53,399 nt of DNA from Betaproteobacteria bacterium (GCA_947467435.1 CANIIA010000001.1:1-53399), one strand, 5' to 3'; positions 7,970-15,412 are shown, counted from the stretch's first letter. The notes: generated by a model from the letters alone, not told the origin. Program-made: numbers and translations.

Positions 7970-9574
7970 CTAACCTGCTCCTCGCTTTTGTGAAAACATT
8001 TCGCGTTTTTCCCACAGCAAGTATTGGCCTCTACGCGTACGGACTTCAACTTCAGATTTAATCGGGAAGCCCCAGTCTGGTAGCAGCCAGTAGATGTTTA
8101 CAACGTGAATACCGTCTTCACGAAACGCTTCGTTTTCAACCTTAAACGCCTTAAACGTACCAGCCGCAATCGTTATGTCTTCGAGCGCGGTAATTTTGTA
8201 CACATCATCGCGCTTGTACTTGCCTGATGGTGTGGTTTCTACAGTACGTCCAACCCATTTTTTTCCAACCTGCAGTTCTCCACTTGGGAAAATCACTAAC
8301 GGTGGATCGTAGGTAATTCGACCGCTAGCCCCCACGCCTTCGTACAGATCTCCATTCAGCGAGCGAATGATCGGGTTGCGTCCGGATTGATTAATGATGG
8401 CACGATCATTACTGATTGCGTCGACACGTTGTGTGCCTTTACGTAACTCGACATCGTTAAAGCCATTCCGTACCAACGTGACATGCATATCACCTATACG
8501 AAATCGTGATTGACCCGGTTGTTGCACGATGCCATTTTTATCCGCTTGCATCACGATTTGCGGCTTGGCTAATTTTTCTAGCGCAGCGTGTGCCTGCTCA
8601 GAAATTAATCCCGTTGGATACTTTTGTAGGTAGGCATAAATGTCATTGGCATCGCGCGTATTTTTAATCCGATCCCAATCTGCTTTTTCGCGTGTAAATG
8701 CTGCCTCACGTGCCGCTTCAATCGACAGTCGCTTTTGTTCGGCTTGCGCTTGCACCAGGGCTAATTGTTGGGTTTCGGTTTGCGTTGGCTTTAATGTGTA
8801 TTTGATACCGTCATTGAAGTAAAAATCTTCTTCCAAACTACTCGAATCCCAAGGGATTTGCTTACCTTGACTTTGTTTTCTGACATGCAAACGCACGCGT
8901 TTAAAGACATCTTCAATGCGCGCGGGTTGCTGCAATTCTTGCAAAAGAAAGCGGGTGTAGAGCCCGTGTGCACCGCCCGCATCTGCGTCTGCAGCAACGT
9001 TGCCTGGAGAGGTCGCAAACGCAAGATAAGTGCCTGGTGGCGCATCAAGTTGTGAAAGACCTCGCCCAGTTGATTGTTCGGTAAACGGGTTATCGCGACA
9101 GGCATCCAACACCAAAATATTCATCCGCGTACCCGCATTTTTAAACGCACTCAGCACTTGATCGATATCAACCGCTTGGCGTGGAATATCTGCAGATTTT
9201 TCGAGTCGCGCATCGATCGGGACCATGTAATTGCGCCAATCTAATTGCACGCCATGGCCAGCGTAATACAGTAGCGCCACCCCTTGCTTACCCTGTAACG
9301 CCGCTTGCGTTTGCACAATGGCTTGGTTCATTTGTTCGCGACGTGCATCGCGTACCTCGATGACTTTAAATCCGAGCCGTCGAAGAATATCGCTCATCGC
9401 TGTCGCGTCATTGACTGGGTTAGTTAATGCTGCGCGCCCAGGATAGGCGGCGTTACCAATCACCAGCGCCACGCGTACCTCTAGCGGTGCTTGCGCAACC
9501 GCGCTGAACGATAACAGTAGAGCGCACAAACCAAGTCGTAGGTATCGGCCTTGATGTTGTGTCGCGGCTCGCAT
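7970..9574 (-). CDS. Secreted caspase-like (peptidase C14) protein
   Basis: This protein of about 534 residues has a signal peptide ending near residue 28 (AVAQA). The caspase-like fold spans about residues 35-255. It includes 'VALVIGNAAY', the catalytic His in 'YYAGHG' (about H107) and the catalytic Cys in 'LDACRDNPF' (about C159), so the dyad is intact. An Ala/Gln/Glu-rich, probably coiled-coil segment (about 265-345) follows, with the 'YLQKYPTG' motif common in proteobacterial caspase-family proteins. The C-terminal 180 residues form a beta-rich domain that I cannot name. I chose the ATG at 9574; a TTG at 9598 is possible. It is the last gene of a three-gene operon that starts at 10582. 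The signal peptide argues for an envelope role and against intracellular defence. Confidence 0.85.
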   Translation of the reverse strand: MRAATQHQGRYLRLGLCALLLSFSAVAQAPLEVRVALVIGNAAYPGRAALTNPVNDATAMSDILRRLGFKVIEVRDARREQMNQAIVQTQAALQGKQGVALLYYAGHGVQLDWRNYMVPIDARLEKSADIPRQAVDIDQVLSAFKNAGTRMNILVLDACRDNPFTEQSTGRGLSQLDAPPGTYLAFATSPGNVAADADAGGAHGLYTRFLLQELQQPARIEDVFKRVRLHVRKQSQGKQIPWDSSSLEEDFYFNDGIKYTLKPTQTETQQLALVQAQAEQKRLSIEAAREAAFTREKADWDRIKNTRDANDIYAYLQKYPTGLISEQAHAALEKLAKPQIVMQADKNGIVQQPGQSRFRIGDMHVTLVRNGFNDVELRKGTQRVDAISNDRAIINQSGRNPIIRSLNGDLYEGVGASGRITYDPPLVIFPSGELQVGKKWVGRTVETTPSGKYKRDDVYKITALEDITIAAGTFKAFKVENEAFREDGIHVVNIYWLLPDWGFPIKSEVEVRTRRGQYLLWEKREMFSQKRGAG

Positions 9575-9585
9575 ATGCCGGAATG

Positions 9586-10020
9586 TTACTGAGCGCAAAG
9601 GTGTTGGGCTTTCATATAAATTTCTTTGATTGACGGAAATAAATCAATCCACAGCCACTTCAGATCTTGCGGTGCAGCGGCATCCCAACCGAGGGTTTTT
9701 CCTGCTGCAAATGGTAATGACTTAAAACGGTGATCCACCGTTGTAAATAGTTGGTTTGTACAATCAAATAAGCCTAACGCAGTCATTGATTGATAGTCCT
9801 GATCCTGCGTTTCTGGCCCATGCATCGGCACATCGAAACTTGCCATTAGTGGGATATAAATCGTACGCAGCGATGCGTCGTAATCTGCTTGCTCTATTTT
9901 TGCAAACACACGCGCCCGCGCAAAGACCGCCGAATCAAACGATGATGATGTCAGGCTGATCGACGGCTGCGCTTGTACGATCCCGCTGCAAACCAGCAGC
10001 CAGAACCAACCGCTACGCAT
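9586..10020 (-). CDS. Secreted hypothetical protein
   Basis: This 144-residue protein has a signal peptide (residues 1-18, cut near VQAQ) and a soluble mature domain with two cysteines. The domain is rich in aromatic residues, including a 'KWLWIDLFPSIKEIY' stretch. I do not recognise the family. The ATG at 10020 overlaps the end of the upstream membrane protein gene by 8 bp, which indicates translational coupling. The caspase-like gene follows 11 bp after its stop. Position and export suggest that it works in the periplasm with its neighbours; that is inference. Confidence 0.7.
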   Translation of the reverse strand: MRSGWFWLLVCSGIVQAQPSISLTSSSFDSAVFARARVFAKIEQADYDASLRTIYIPLMASFDVPMHGPETQDQDYQSMTALGLFDCTNQLFTTVDHRFKSLPFAAGKTLGWDAAAPQDLKWLWIDLFPSIKEIYMKAQHLCAQ

Positions 10021-10582
10021 CAACGGTACGTGATTGCTCGACGAGGTCTTTCGCTAAGAAATACTCTCCGATCAGATTAATTGGGTATGTGATAAAGACG
10101 CCCAACCCACATAGTCCAATGCCAAAACCGCCAAACAAACTCAAGCAGATCGAGATAACCAAGACATTCAAAAAGTTGACTTTATAAAGATCCCAAGCCT
10201 TTTGAAATGCAACTAAGGCGTCGTTTTCACCCTTAGCAACGATGTAAGTGGCAATACTCAGGAGCGGCTCTAACATCACCACAAGGACAAATAACACCCC
10301 GGTAAATGTTGGTACGGTGACCACCACATAAGCGGCGCTAATAATCAAACATGGGACGACCTGATTAAAGCCAGAAAATAAGGTAGACAAAGAGACATTC
10401 CCTGTGTCTTCGAGTTCGGCCACCATCCGAGCAAACCCCACCAAGGCTGGGCCAAGCAAAATGCACAGGGTAAACGGTTCCGTTAAAAAGGTGAGTAACC
10501 CTGCCATCGCAAAGGGTAAGGGTGCGGTTTTAAAAGCCTGAAATGCACGTGAAAACACGCTGCCGAGGGACAAAGAACCCAT
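10013..10582 (-). CDS. Multi-pass membrane protein, BPSS1780-like paralogue
   Basis: This 189-residue inner-membrane protein has about five hydrophobic segments. A strong GGGAGGA ribosome binding site precedes the ATG at 10582. It shares with the protein at 258-818 the 'GP-x-x-VG-x-x-RM' motif (about residues 44-53), the following 'LF-x-GF' stretch, and the 'KGE-x-D' loop with an 'A-W-x-x-x-K-x-N' motif. The two are therefore diverged paralogues. It is the first gene of the operon that ends with the caspase-like protein. The function is unknown. Confidence 0.78.
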   Translation of the reverse strand: MGSLSLGSVFSRAFQAFKTAPLPFAMAGLLTFLTEPFTLCILLGPALVGFARMVAELEDTGNVSLSTLFSGFNQVVPCLIISAAYVVVTVPTFTGVLFVLVVMLEPLLSIATYIVAKGENDALVAFQKAWDLYKVNFLNVLVISICLSLFGGFGIGLCGLGVFITYPINLIGEYFLAKDLVEQSRTVDA

Positions 10583-10734
10583 TTTTTTCCTCCCGTCTGG
10601 TTTTATATCCCTATTTTAACAAGCCAAAAGATCACTTGCCCTCGACATAGAAATTTGCAGGATTTCTCTCAAGCCTCGCGTCCAGCTACGTATCCATGTT
10701 GCGATTGTTGTTTTTTAAGGGCCGCTTAACCATA

Positions 10735-10749
10735 AGCCCTATAAGGGCT
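10735..10749. other. Small perfect hairpin
   Basis: Six-base arms AGCCCT (10735-10740) and AGGGCT (10744-10749) flank a three-base loop, between the divergent membrane-protein operon and the globin gene. There is no T-tract. A role is not evident. Confidence 0.3.
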
Positions 10750-10778
10750 CTCATCCTTTCGATACACCCAATCTGTAT

Positions 10779-10798
10779 ACATAATTTAAATATTATGT
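10779..10798. promoter_or_regulatory. AT-rich palindrome, candidate operator of the globin gene
   Basis: Seven-base arms ACATAAT (10779-10785) and ATTATGT (10792-10798) flank TTAAAT, giving a 20-bp near-palindrome. It ends about 41 bp before the globin start codon. Truncated globins are often controlled by nitric-oxide-responsive repressors such as NsrR, whose sites have a similar AT-rich form. The identity of the regulator is inference. Confidence 0.45.
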
Positions 10799-10839
10799 TT
10801 TACTGAATTACTAATTACTTATATGTTTTGGATAAAACA

Positions 10840-11199
10840 ATGACGTTATTCGATAAATATGGCGGCGTGAACACCGTAATTACTCTAATTAATAATTTTT
10901 ACTCTCGCGTCTTTGTGCATCCAAATTTAAGGCGTTATTTTTCTGATGTTGATCAAGAACAACTTAAGTATCACCAAATTCAATATGTTGCCTACTTACT
11001 TGGTAAGCCGCTCAAGGTTTTTCCGGATGGCTATGTCAAAAATGCCCATCACCGCGTTGAAATTACCGCGCATTCCTTTGATCAAGTAGCCACGATATTT
11101 CGTGAAGAACTTATGAGCATGGGCGTAGAAATGCCAGATGTAGATACGGTGATGGGCTTGATCGAATCGCATCGCAAACACGTGGTCACCCGAGCTTGA
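10840..11199 (+). CDS. Truncated hemoglobin, group I (trHbN-like)
   Basis: This 119-residue heme protein matches the two-over-two truncated globin fold. Tyr21 is at the B10 position ('NNFYSRVF'), the E-helix has 'HQIQYVAYLLGKP', and the proximal His (F8) is His70 in 'KNAHHRVEI' before the conserved 'HFD'-like 'HSFDQV'. Group I members bind oxygen and nitric oxide, and several act as NO dioxygenases. No reductase gene is adjacent. I chose the ATG at 10840; a TTG at 10828 is possible. It stands alone between a divergent operon and the second 8-Cys gene. Confidence 0.88.
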   Translation: MTLFDKYGGVNTVITLINNFYSRVFVHPNLRRYFSDVDQEQLKYHQIQYVAYLLGKPLKVFPDGYVKNAHHRVEITAHSFDQVATIFREELMSMGVEMPDVDTVMGLIESHRKHVVTRA

Positions 11200-11265
11200 T
11201 CAGCACCACCCATGAGGGCGCAACTTCAGGGGATTCTTACATGAGAAATGACACAGGGAAATGCA

Positions 11266-11586
11266 ATGCGATTCGCCATCTTATGGTTATGGCTGCATAT
11301 TCTCTTTACCCCTGCGTATGCTTTAGATAGCACAGCCGTTGATATTGAATGCAGCAAACGCAAAGACTCGATTGAACGAGACAATTGCTGCAAGAAAGCC
11401 ACGCAAGGCAGCGGGCGATCTCAGTGCATGGCGCACGTTCGGGGACGCGCAGCCTACTGCGACCAAATGCATGATCTAGGAGCGCGGCACTTTTGCTTTG
11501 CCACCGTCACTCGAAAAGCCAATTACTGCCCGAGGATTGAGTCAGCCTCGCTGCGCGCCGAGTGCTTTGCTTTGTTCATCAATTAG
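11266..11586 (+). CDS. Secreted eight-cysteine protein B
   Basis: This 106-residue protein is a paralogue of the product of 6128-6457. It has a signal peptide (residues 1-19, ending PAYA) and eight cysteines at 29, 41, 42, 54, 65, 77, 88 and 100, with exactly the same spacing as in the paralogue. 'RDNCC', 'YCDQ', 'NYCPRI' and 'RAEC' are conserved. I chose the ATG at 11266 because both paralogues then begin MRF and an AGGGAA ribosome binding site precedes it; an ATG at 11248 is also in frame. It lies 66 bp after the globin gene on the same strand. The family and function are unknown to me. Confidence 0.75.
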   Translation: MRFAILWLWLHILFTPAYALDSTAVDIECSKRKDSIERDNCCKKATQGSGRSQCMAHVRGRAAYCDQMHDLGARHFCFATVTRKANYCPRIESASLRAECFALFIN

Positions 11587-11728
11587 CATCACTTCAAAGC
11601 GAGCGCGCAGGGACCGCTTAAAGATTAACTGCCACACCAACCTGCAACAAGATTTGCACCGTCTTGTCGGCCGATAATTTCTATCTTGGCGAATGCCAAG
11701 TGCATCGCCCATCGGCATAGCTGCCAGA

Positions 11729-11899
11729 TTACTGCCAACCGTTGCGTCCCTGACACCAATAGCCGGAGGGATCGCAGACAACCACCTTGGTTGGGCTACC
11801 CTGTGCAACGGCTTGTGGAATTGCATCGACCAACGCAATTTTTGCGAGGCACACAGCAATCACGGTCAGAACAATTTTGGTATAGAGATCTATTTTCAT
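11729..11899 (-). CDS. Short secreted or anchored peptide, 56 residues
   Basis: The ATG at 11899 has an excellent AAGAGGTG ribosome binding site. The product begins MKIDLYTKIVLTVIAVCLAK and has one hydrophobic stretch at about residues 8-24. It then has 'IPQAVAQG', resembling a signal peptidase site, and ends with 'VVVCDPSGYWC' and a short Gly/Trp tail containing two cysteines. The MKIDLYTK-VLTVIAV start recalls a widespread family of short uncharacterised bacterial proteins; this is from memory and unchecked. It converges with the 8-Cys gene. Overlapping reading frames on both strands here look non-coding. Confidence 0.75.
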   Translation of the reverse strand: MKIDLYTKIVLTVIAVCLAKIALVDAIPQAVAQGSPTKVVVCDPSGYWCQGRNGWQ

Positions 11900-12093
11900 T
11901 TATCACCTCTTGTTAGATATAAGAATAAAACATGCCATACACGACTTCAGTTCTGCTTACGCCGTATGGGTGCTGCGGTAATCGCCAAGCAAATAATGCG
12001 AACAACCTAAGCACATTCTACGAAAGCTGAATGAATGTCGTAGTTATAGCGGCGGATACATGTTTGGCTAACGCGATTGTTGTCTCTTGCCTT

Positions 12094-13050
12094 CTAATGG
12101 ATCAGTTTGGCAATCGATGTATAAAGCGGAATCCCTAGAATAATATTTAAGGGAAACGTCACCCCCAATGACATACCCATATACAGCGCGGGATTCACTT
12201 CCGGAAGAGCGTGCCGCAGCACGGCAGGTACGGCGATGTAAGACGCACTGGCCGCAAGCACCATGAATAAAATGGTATCGCCTAGAGGCAACCCCACTAC
12301 CTTACATAACCCCAGCGCAATCGTTGCGTGCACGAGCGGGGCGATGATCGCGTAGAACACCGTGATCGGCGGCTTACCTTTTAATCCTGCAAAATTTTTG
12401 GCTACCATTAACCCCATATCGAGCAAGAAAAAAGCCAGCATTCCCTTAAATAGATCGATTGAAAATGGCGCCATAATTTTTTGTCCCATATCGCCGCTGA
12501 GCATGCCAACCAGCATTGATCCTAGTAACAGTAGCTGCGCACCGTCGGTCAATGATTCGTGAAGAATCGAGGTCACGCCCATTGGGTGTTTTATTGTTGT
12601 CGATGCGGCTCTTGCCCGATTTGCCAACAAGACCGCCAAGATAATGGCCGGGGACTCCATCAAGGCCATTGCGGCAGCCATATGTCCGCCAAAACCGATT
12701 CCATACTGATCGAGCGCCTGGGTTGCAGTAATAAAAGTGACCGCACTCACTGAACCATACGTCGCGGCGATCGCTGCGGCATCGAAGTGATTCAGCCGGG
12801 CTCTTAAAACGGTATAACCTAGCAACGGGATGAGCAGTGCCAAAAAAATTGCCAGCCCTAGCGCCAAACCAATTTCTAAAGTAAAGCCTGACTGTTGTAG
12901 CGCAAAGCCACCCTTTAAGCCCAACGCCATCAAAAGGTACAAAGACAAGAACCTAGCGATAGGCTGCGGAATCTCTAGATTGGACTTTACCGCACCCGCA
13001 AACGCACCAAAGATAAAAAACAGAATGGCTGGATCTAAGAAATTATTCAT
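12094..13050 (-). CDS. SbtA-like sodium-dependent bicarbonate permease
   Basis: This 318-residue protein has about ten helices and matches the SbtA/DUF897 family throughout. It starts 'LDPAILFFIFGAFAGAVKSNLEIP', has the internal 'ATYGSVSAVTF' and 'ALMESPAIILA' motifs, and ends 'MGMSLGVTFPLNIILGIPLY'. Cyanobacterial SbtA imports bicarbonate with sodium and is gated by the PII-like protein SbtB. Many heterotrophs carry homologues whose substrate is untested. No SbtB-like gene is visible nearby. Downstream lies the 56-residue peptide gene, and upstream a broken gene. Confidence 0.88.
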   Translation of the reverse strand: MNNFLDPAILFFIFGAFAGAVKSNLEIPQPIARFLSLYLLMALGLKGGFALQQSGFTLEIGLALGLAIFLALLIPLLGYTVLRARLNHFDAAAIAATYGSVSAVTFITATQALDQYGIGFGGHMAAAMALMESPAIILAVLLANRARAASTTIKHPMGVTSILHESLTDGAQLLLLGSMLVGMLSGDMGQKIMAPFSIDLFKGMLAFFLLDMGLMVAKNFAGLKGKPPITVFYAIIAPLVHATIALGLCKVVGLPLGDTILFMVLAASASYIAVPAVLRHALPEVNPALYMGMSLGVTFPLNIILGIPLYTSIAKLIH

Positions 13051-13139
13051 TCCAACACGTCATTTAAGTTTTCTTTAGTCAGCGTAGCGGTAAATCACTA
13101 CCGTCCAACCGCGATGGCCAAGCTTGTAGCAGCAGCCAG

Positions 13140-13527
13140 CTACCTTTTTGTTCCCACAACGAATCTGTAAACAAGATCAGCCGCTTCATCCAAAGAACCT
13201 GCATACATGTGCCGACCGCTAGTGGCGGGATTACCTTCGTCAAAGCCACCATGCACGTAAGCAAATTCAACGGGAGCGATATTGTTCGATTTGATTTTCT
13301 CGTAAAGCGCAACCGAACTGGCTGGCGTTGTCCAAGTGTTGGTGTCTTTTTCATGCGCCATCACCGCCTGGCAACCAAATTAGAACAGCGCTCGAGTTAG
13401 GCTGCGGCCAATATGCCGTCTGAATTTCTTCATGCTTGGTAGTAACAACAATGATTTCGGCAATCGAGCTATTGCAAGCACAAAACAGGAGAAAGGCGAG
13501 CGCTGATTGGACAAATTTCATCGCCAT
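13140..13527 (-). pseudogene. Broken alpha/beta-hydrolase-like gene
   Basis: An N-terminal part starting at 13527 encodes a signal peptide and a strand ending 'VLIWLPGGDG', then stops at 13351. A second frame covering 13364-13140 encodes 'HEKDTNTWTTP', a conserved-looking middle and 'YVHGGFDEG', resembling the acid and His end of a hydrolase. Joining them gives only about 129 codons, too short for a hydrolase, and no nucleophile motif lies between. The simplest reading is an internal deletion with a frameshift near 13355-13365. The family is a tentative call. Confidence 0.6.
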
Positions 13528-13630
13528 TCTTGTTCCGTTTTTATTTATTTGTACAGCACTGCAGGATGACTGACGGACGGCGCAATGCCTACACATCAAT
13601 CTGGGGGCTGAGTATCTCTTGGCGCGGCGA

Positions 13631-13828
13631 TTAGCTCGCTAATACAAAAATCACACCGACCAATACCGCAATCAAGAAGATGGTGATGACGATAGAGCCC
13701 GTGCGGTCTTTTCTTTTTGATACTTCGTCACCCGCTTGCAGCTGGTCTTGAGGATAAGGTAACTGCGCACCGGGGATACGCATTTTGCGAATACGCTGAA
13801 TTGCGCTCTGCACAATCACTGGGATCAT
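13631..13828 (-). CDS. Small single-pass membrane protein, 65 residues
   Basis: The ATG at 13828 follows a GAGGAAAT ribosome binding site. The N-terminal 43 residues are polar and basic, with 'RIPGAQLPYPQDQLQAGDE'. One hydrophobic helix spans about residues 45-63 at the C-terminus. It would sit in the inner membrane with the polar part in the cytoplasm. I do not recognise the family. Positions 13829-14009 upstream hold no gene that I can see. Confidence 0.6.
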   Translation of the reverse strand: MIPVIVQSAIQRIRKMRIPGAQLPYPQDQLQAGDEVSKRKDRTGSIVITIFLIAVLVGVIFVLAS

Positions 13829-14009
13829 CTTTATTTCCTCACTGGTTGTTCAAGCTGACAAAAGCTCCCATGTAAATTAACACAATCATCCATAGGGCGT
13901 TAGCGTGCTTTCAATGGATGGCTGTTACGCGTTACCAAGATTGCGGCCCGTACTCTTTAGTGTTTCATTCAAACAAGAAAGTTCTCATCACTGGCTTGGA
14001 AGACACAAT

Positions 14010-14136
14010 AAAAAAGCCTCGCATCGCTGCGAGACACGCGCAAAAAAAAAGCCTCGCATCGCTGCGAGACACGCGAAAAAAAAGGCCTCGCATCGCTGCG
14101 AGACTCGCGAAAAAAAAGGCCTCGCATCGCTGCGAG
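14010..14136. repeat. Four tandem copies of a terminator-like hairpin
   Basis: The core GCCTCGCATCGCTGCGAG occurs at 14016-14033, 14051-14068, 14085-14102 and 14119-14136, a period of 34-35 bp. Copies are separated by runs of six to nine A plus ACACGCG or ACTCGCG. Each core folds as CTCGCA-TCGC-TGCGAG. Read on the minus strand, each hairpin is followed by a run of T, so every copy looks like an intrinsic terminator. The array lies directly downstream of tRNA-Lys. Confidence 0.92.
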
Positions 14137-14139
14137 GCC
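14110..14139 (-). terminator. First terminator of tRNA-Lys
   Basis: This is the copy nearest the tRNA and has the longest stem: GGCCTCGCA/TGCGAGGCC (14118-14139) with loop TCGC. On the minus strand eight T follow directly. It begins about a dozen bases after the CCA end of the tRNA. Confidence 0.88.
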
Positions 14140-14150
14140 TTGTGCGTATT

Positions 14151-14226
14151 TGGTAGGTCGTGGCGGGATCGAACCGCCGACCAACGGATTAAAAGTCCGC
14201 TGCTCTACCGGCTGAGCTAACGACCC
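14151..14226 (-). tRNA. tRNA-Lys (anticodon TTT)
   Basis: The 76-nt sequence folds into a full cloverleaf. The acceptor arm GGGTCGT pairs with ACGACCT (G-U at position 1-72), the D-arm has AGCTCAGCCGGTAGAGC, the anticodon loop is CTTTTAA, the T-arm has GGTTCGATCC, and CCA is encoded. A tRNA-Lys next to queC and the tol-pal genes is an arrangement also seen in other Proteobacteria. Confidence 0.97.
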
Positions 14227-14242
14227 AAAAAAACGAAAGTGA

Positions 14243-14272
14243 ATTTTACAGTTTCATTGTGTGCTTCGTCAA
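14243..14272 (-). promoter_or_regulatory. Sigma-70 promoter of tRNA-Lys
   Basis: On the minus strand TTGACG (14267-14272) and TAAAAT (14243-14248) are separated by 18 bp. The -10 box lies 17 bp before the first base of the tRNA. The good match and ideal position support it. Confidence 0.8.
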
Positions 14273-14296
14273 CGTGGAGGCTCTTTAAGAAGCGTT

Positions 14297-15412
14297 TTAG
14301 CGCGTCCACTGCCAGTTTTGATATCTCAACGCAGCAATGCTACCGATGATGATTGCGGCGGTTGTCACGATCGAACCCAAGGCCAAGGTCGATATCCCAG
14401 ATAACCCCTGACCCACGGTGCATCCCAACGCAGTGACTCCGCCAAAACCCATCAACGCTGCGCCAATCAAATGGTGTGCAGTATCGCTGGCATCACGAAA
14501 TCCTTCCCAACGAAATTTACCGCTGAAGCGTGCGTACACGGTAGCGCCCAACACAATGCCGGCAGCTGAAGCAATACCAAACGTAATGACGCGTGATTTG
14601 TCTGTCCAAAGCATCAGGTATTCAAGTATCCATGCCATTGGTGCAACAAAACTTAATCCCTCCATGCGCCCACTATTGGTGGCGATAAATGCCTCTTGTA
14701 AGGTATCCGGATGCTCAGCTAAATAGCCCAGATGGCCCGTGACATACCAAGCAGCGGCCACCAAACTACCCAACACGCACGCACCAACGGCATACATTGG
14801 TTCGCGACGAAAATCGCGATGCGTGACTGCCCAACTCACGAGCACGGCAGCCACAATCATCGCGACATTAAGCCGACTCAACATCACTGCGCGATCAGTC
14901 CAATACGCCAACACTGCAGGCAGATCCTGCGTGACTGGGAGTTGTATGACAACCGGCTCAATCACATGAACCCGCAGCGACGCGAACAAGCCGCGTAAGG
15001 TCATGTAAGCCGTCATGCCCATGACCATAAATACGATGGCTGATTTTAAATTGCCGCTCCCCATACGCATCAACGTCTTGACGCCACAACCCGAGGCAAG
15101 CGTCATTCCAAAACCAAAACATCCACCACCCACGACGTACGCCAACCAAGTGAATTGTCGGCTCACGTAAATTGTTTTACCTAAATCGATCCATCCAAGT
15201 GCATGCAAGCCATTCGCACCGAGGATGGCCACCGCCATCGTCATCACCCACATGCGCATGCGGCCACTGTCGCCCATGTTGTACCAATCTGCCACCGCGC
15301 CCATGGTGCAGAAGTTGGTGTGGCTCGCCACCAATGCAAAAATAAACCCCAGCACAAAAGCACTCGTGGTCACCCAAAGTGCGATTTGATCCGGTGTCGC
15401 TATGTCATTCAT
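14297..15412 (-). CDS. YeeE/YedE (TsuA-type) thiosulfate transporter
   Basis: This 371-residue inner-membrane protein has about nine helices and matches the YeeE/YedE family. The TsuA member imports thiosulfate through a relay of cysteines. Cysteines in the expected motifs are present at about 35 ('HTNFCTMG'), 98 and 109 ('[16 protein letters not shown]') and 331 ('[18 protein letters not shown]'). The start codon overlaps the queC stop as ATGA, so the two are translationally coupled. No TusA-like sulfur carrier gene is adjacent. Its presence in a queuosine/tol-pal transcript is unusual. Confidence 0.9.
   Translation of the reverse strand: MNDIATPDQIALWVTTSAFVLGFIFALVASHTNFCTMGAVADWYNMGDSGRMRMWVMTMAVAILGANGLHALGWIDLGKTIYVSRQFTWLAYVVGGGCFGFGMTLASGCGVKTLMRMGSGNLKSAIVFMVMGMTAYMTLRGLFASLRVHVIEPVVIQLPVTQDLPAVLAYWTDRAVMLSRLNVAMIVAAVLVSWAVTHRDFRREPMYAVGACVLGSLVAAAWYVTGHLGYLAEHPDTLQEAFIATNSGRMEGLSFVAPMAWILEYLMLWTDKSRVITFGIASAAGIVLGATVYARFSGKFRWEGFRDASDTAHHLIGAALMGFGGVTALGCTVGQGLSGISTLALGSIVTTAAIIIGSIAALRYQNWQWTR

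Noticed and set aside
7970..10582. Caspase-like gene as part of an intracellular abortive-infection system
   Set aside because: The caspase-like protein and its neighbour have signal peptides, and no sensor, gasdermin or nuclease gene is adjacent. An envelope role fits better.
11685..11700. Hairpin CTTGGC-GAAT-GCCAAG after the 56-residue gene
   Set aside because: The stem is only six bases and no T-run follows on the minus strand. Evidence for a terminator is too weak.
11542..12010. Reading frames of 76-105 codons around the 56-residue peptide gene
   Set aside because: They have no ribosome binding sites and no sensible composition. The 56-codon frame has a strong ribosome binding site and signal peptide, and explains the region better.
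14010..14136. Short regularly spaced palindromic repeats resembling a CRISPR array
   Set aside because: The intervening sequences are almost the same (A-run plus ACACGCG) and only about 16 bp, not unique spacers. There are no cas genes, and the units look like terminators of tRNA-Lys.
13905..14220. Open reading frames of 83-100 codons over the hairpin array and tRNA
   Set aside because: They translate the repeats into Lys/Arg-rich repetitive peptides and run into the antisense of tRNA-Lys. They are artefacts of the repeat.
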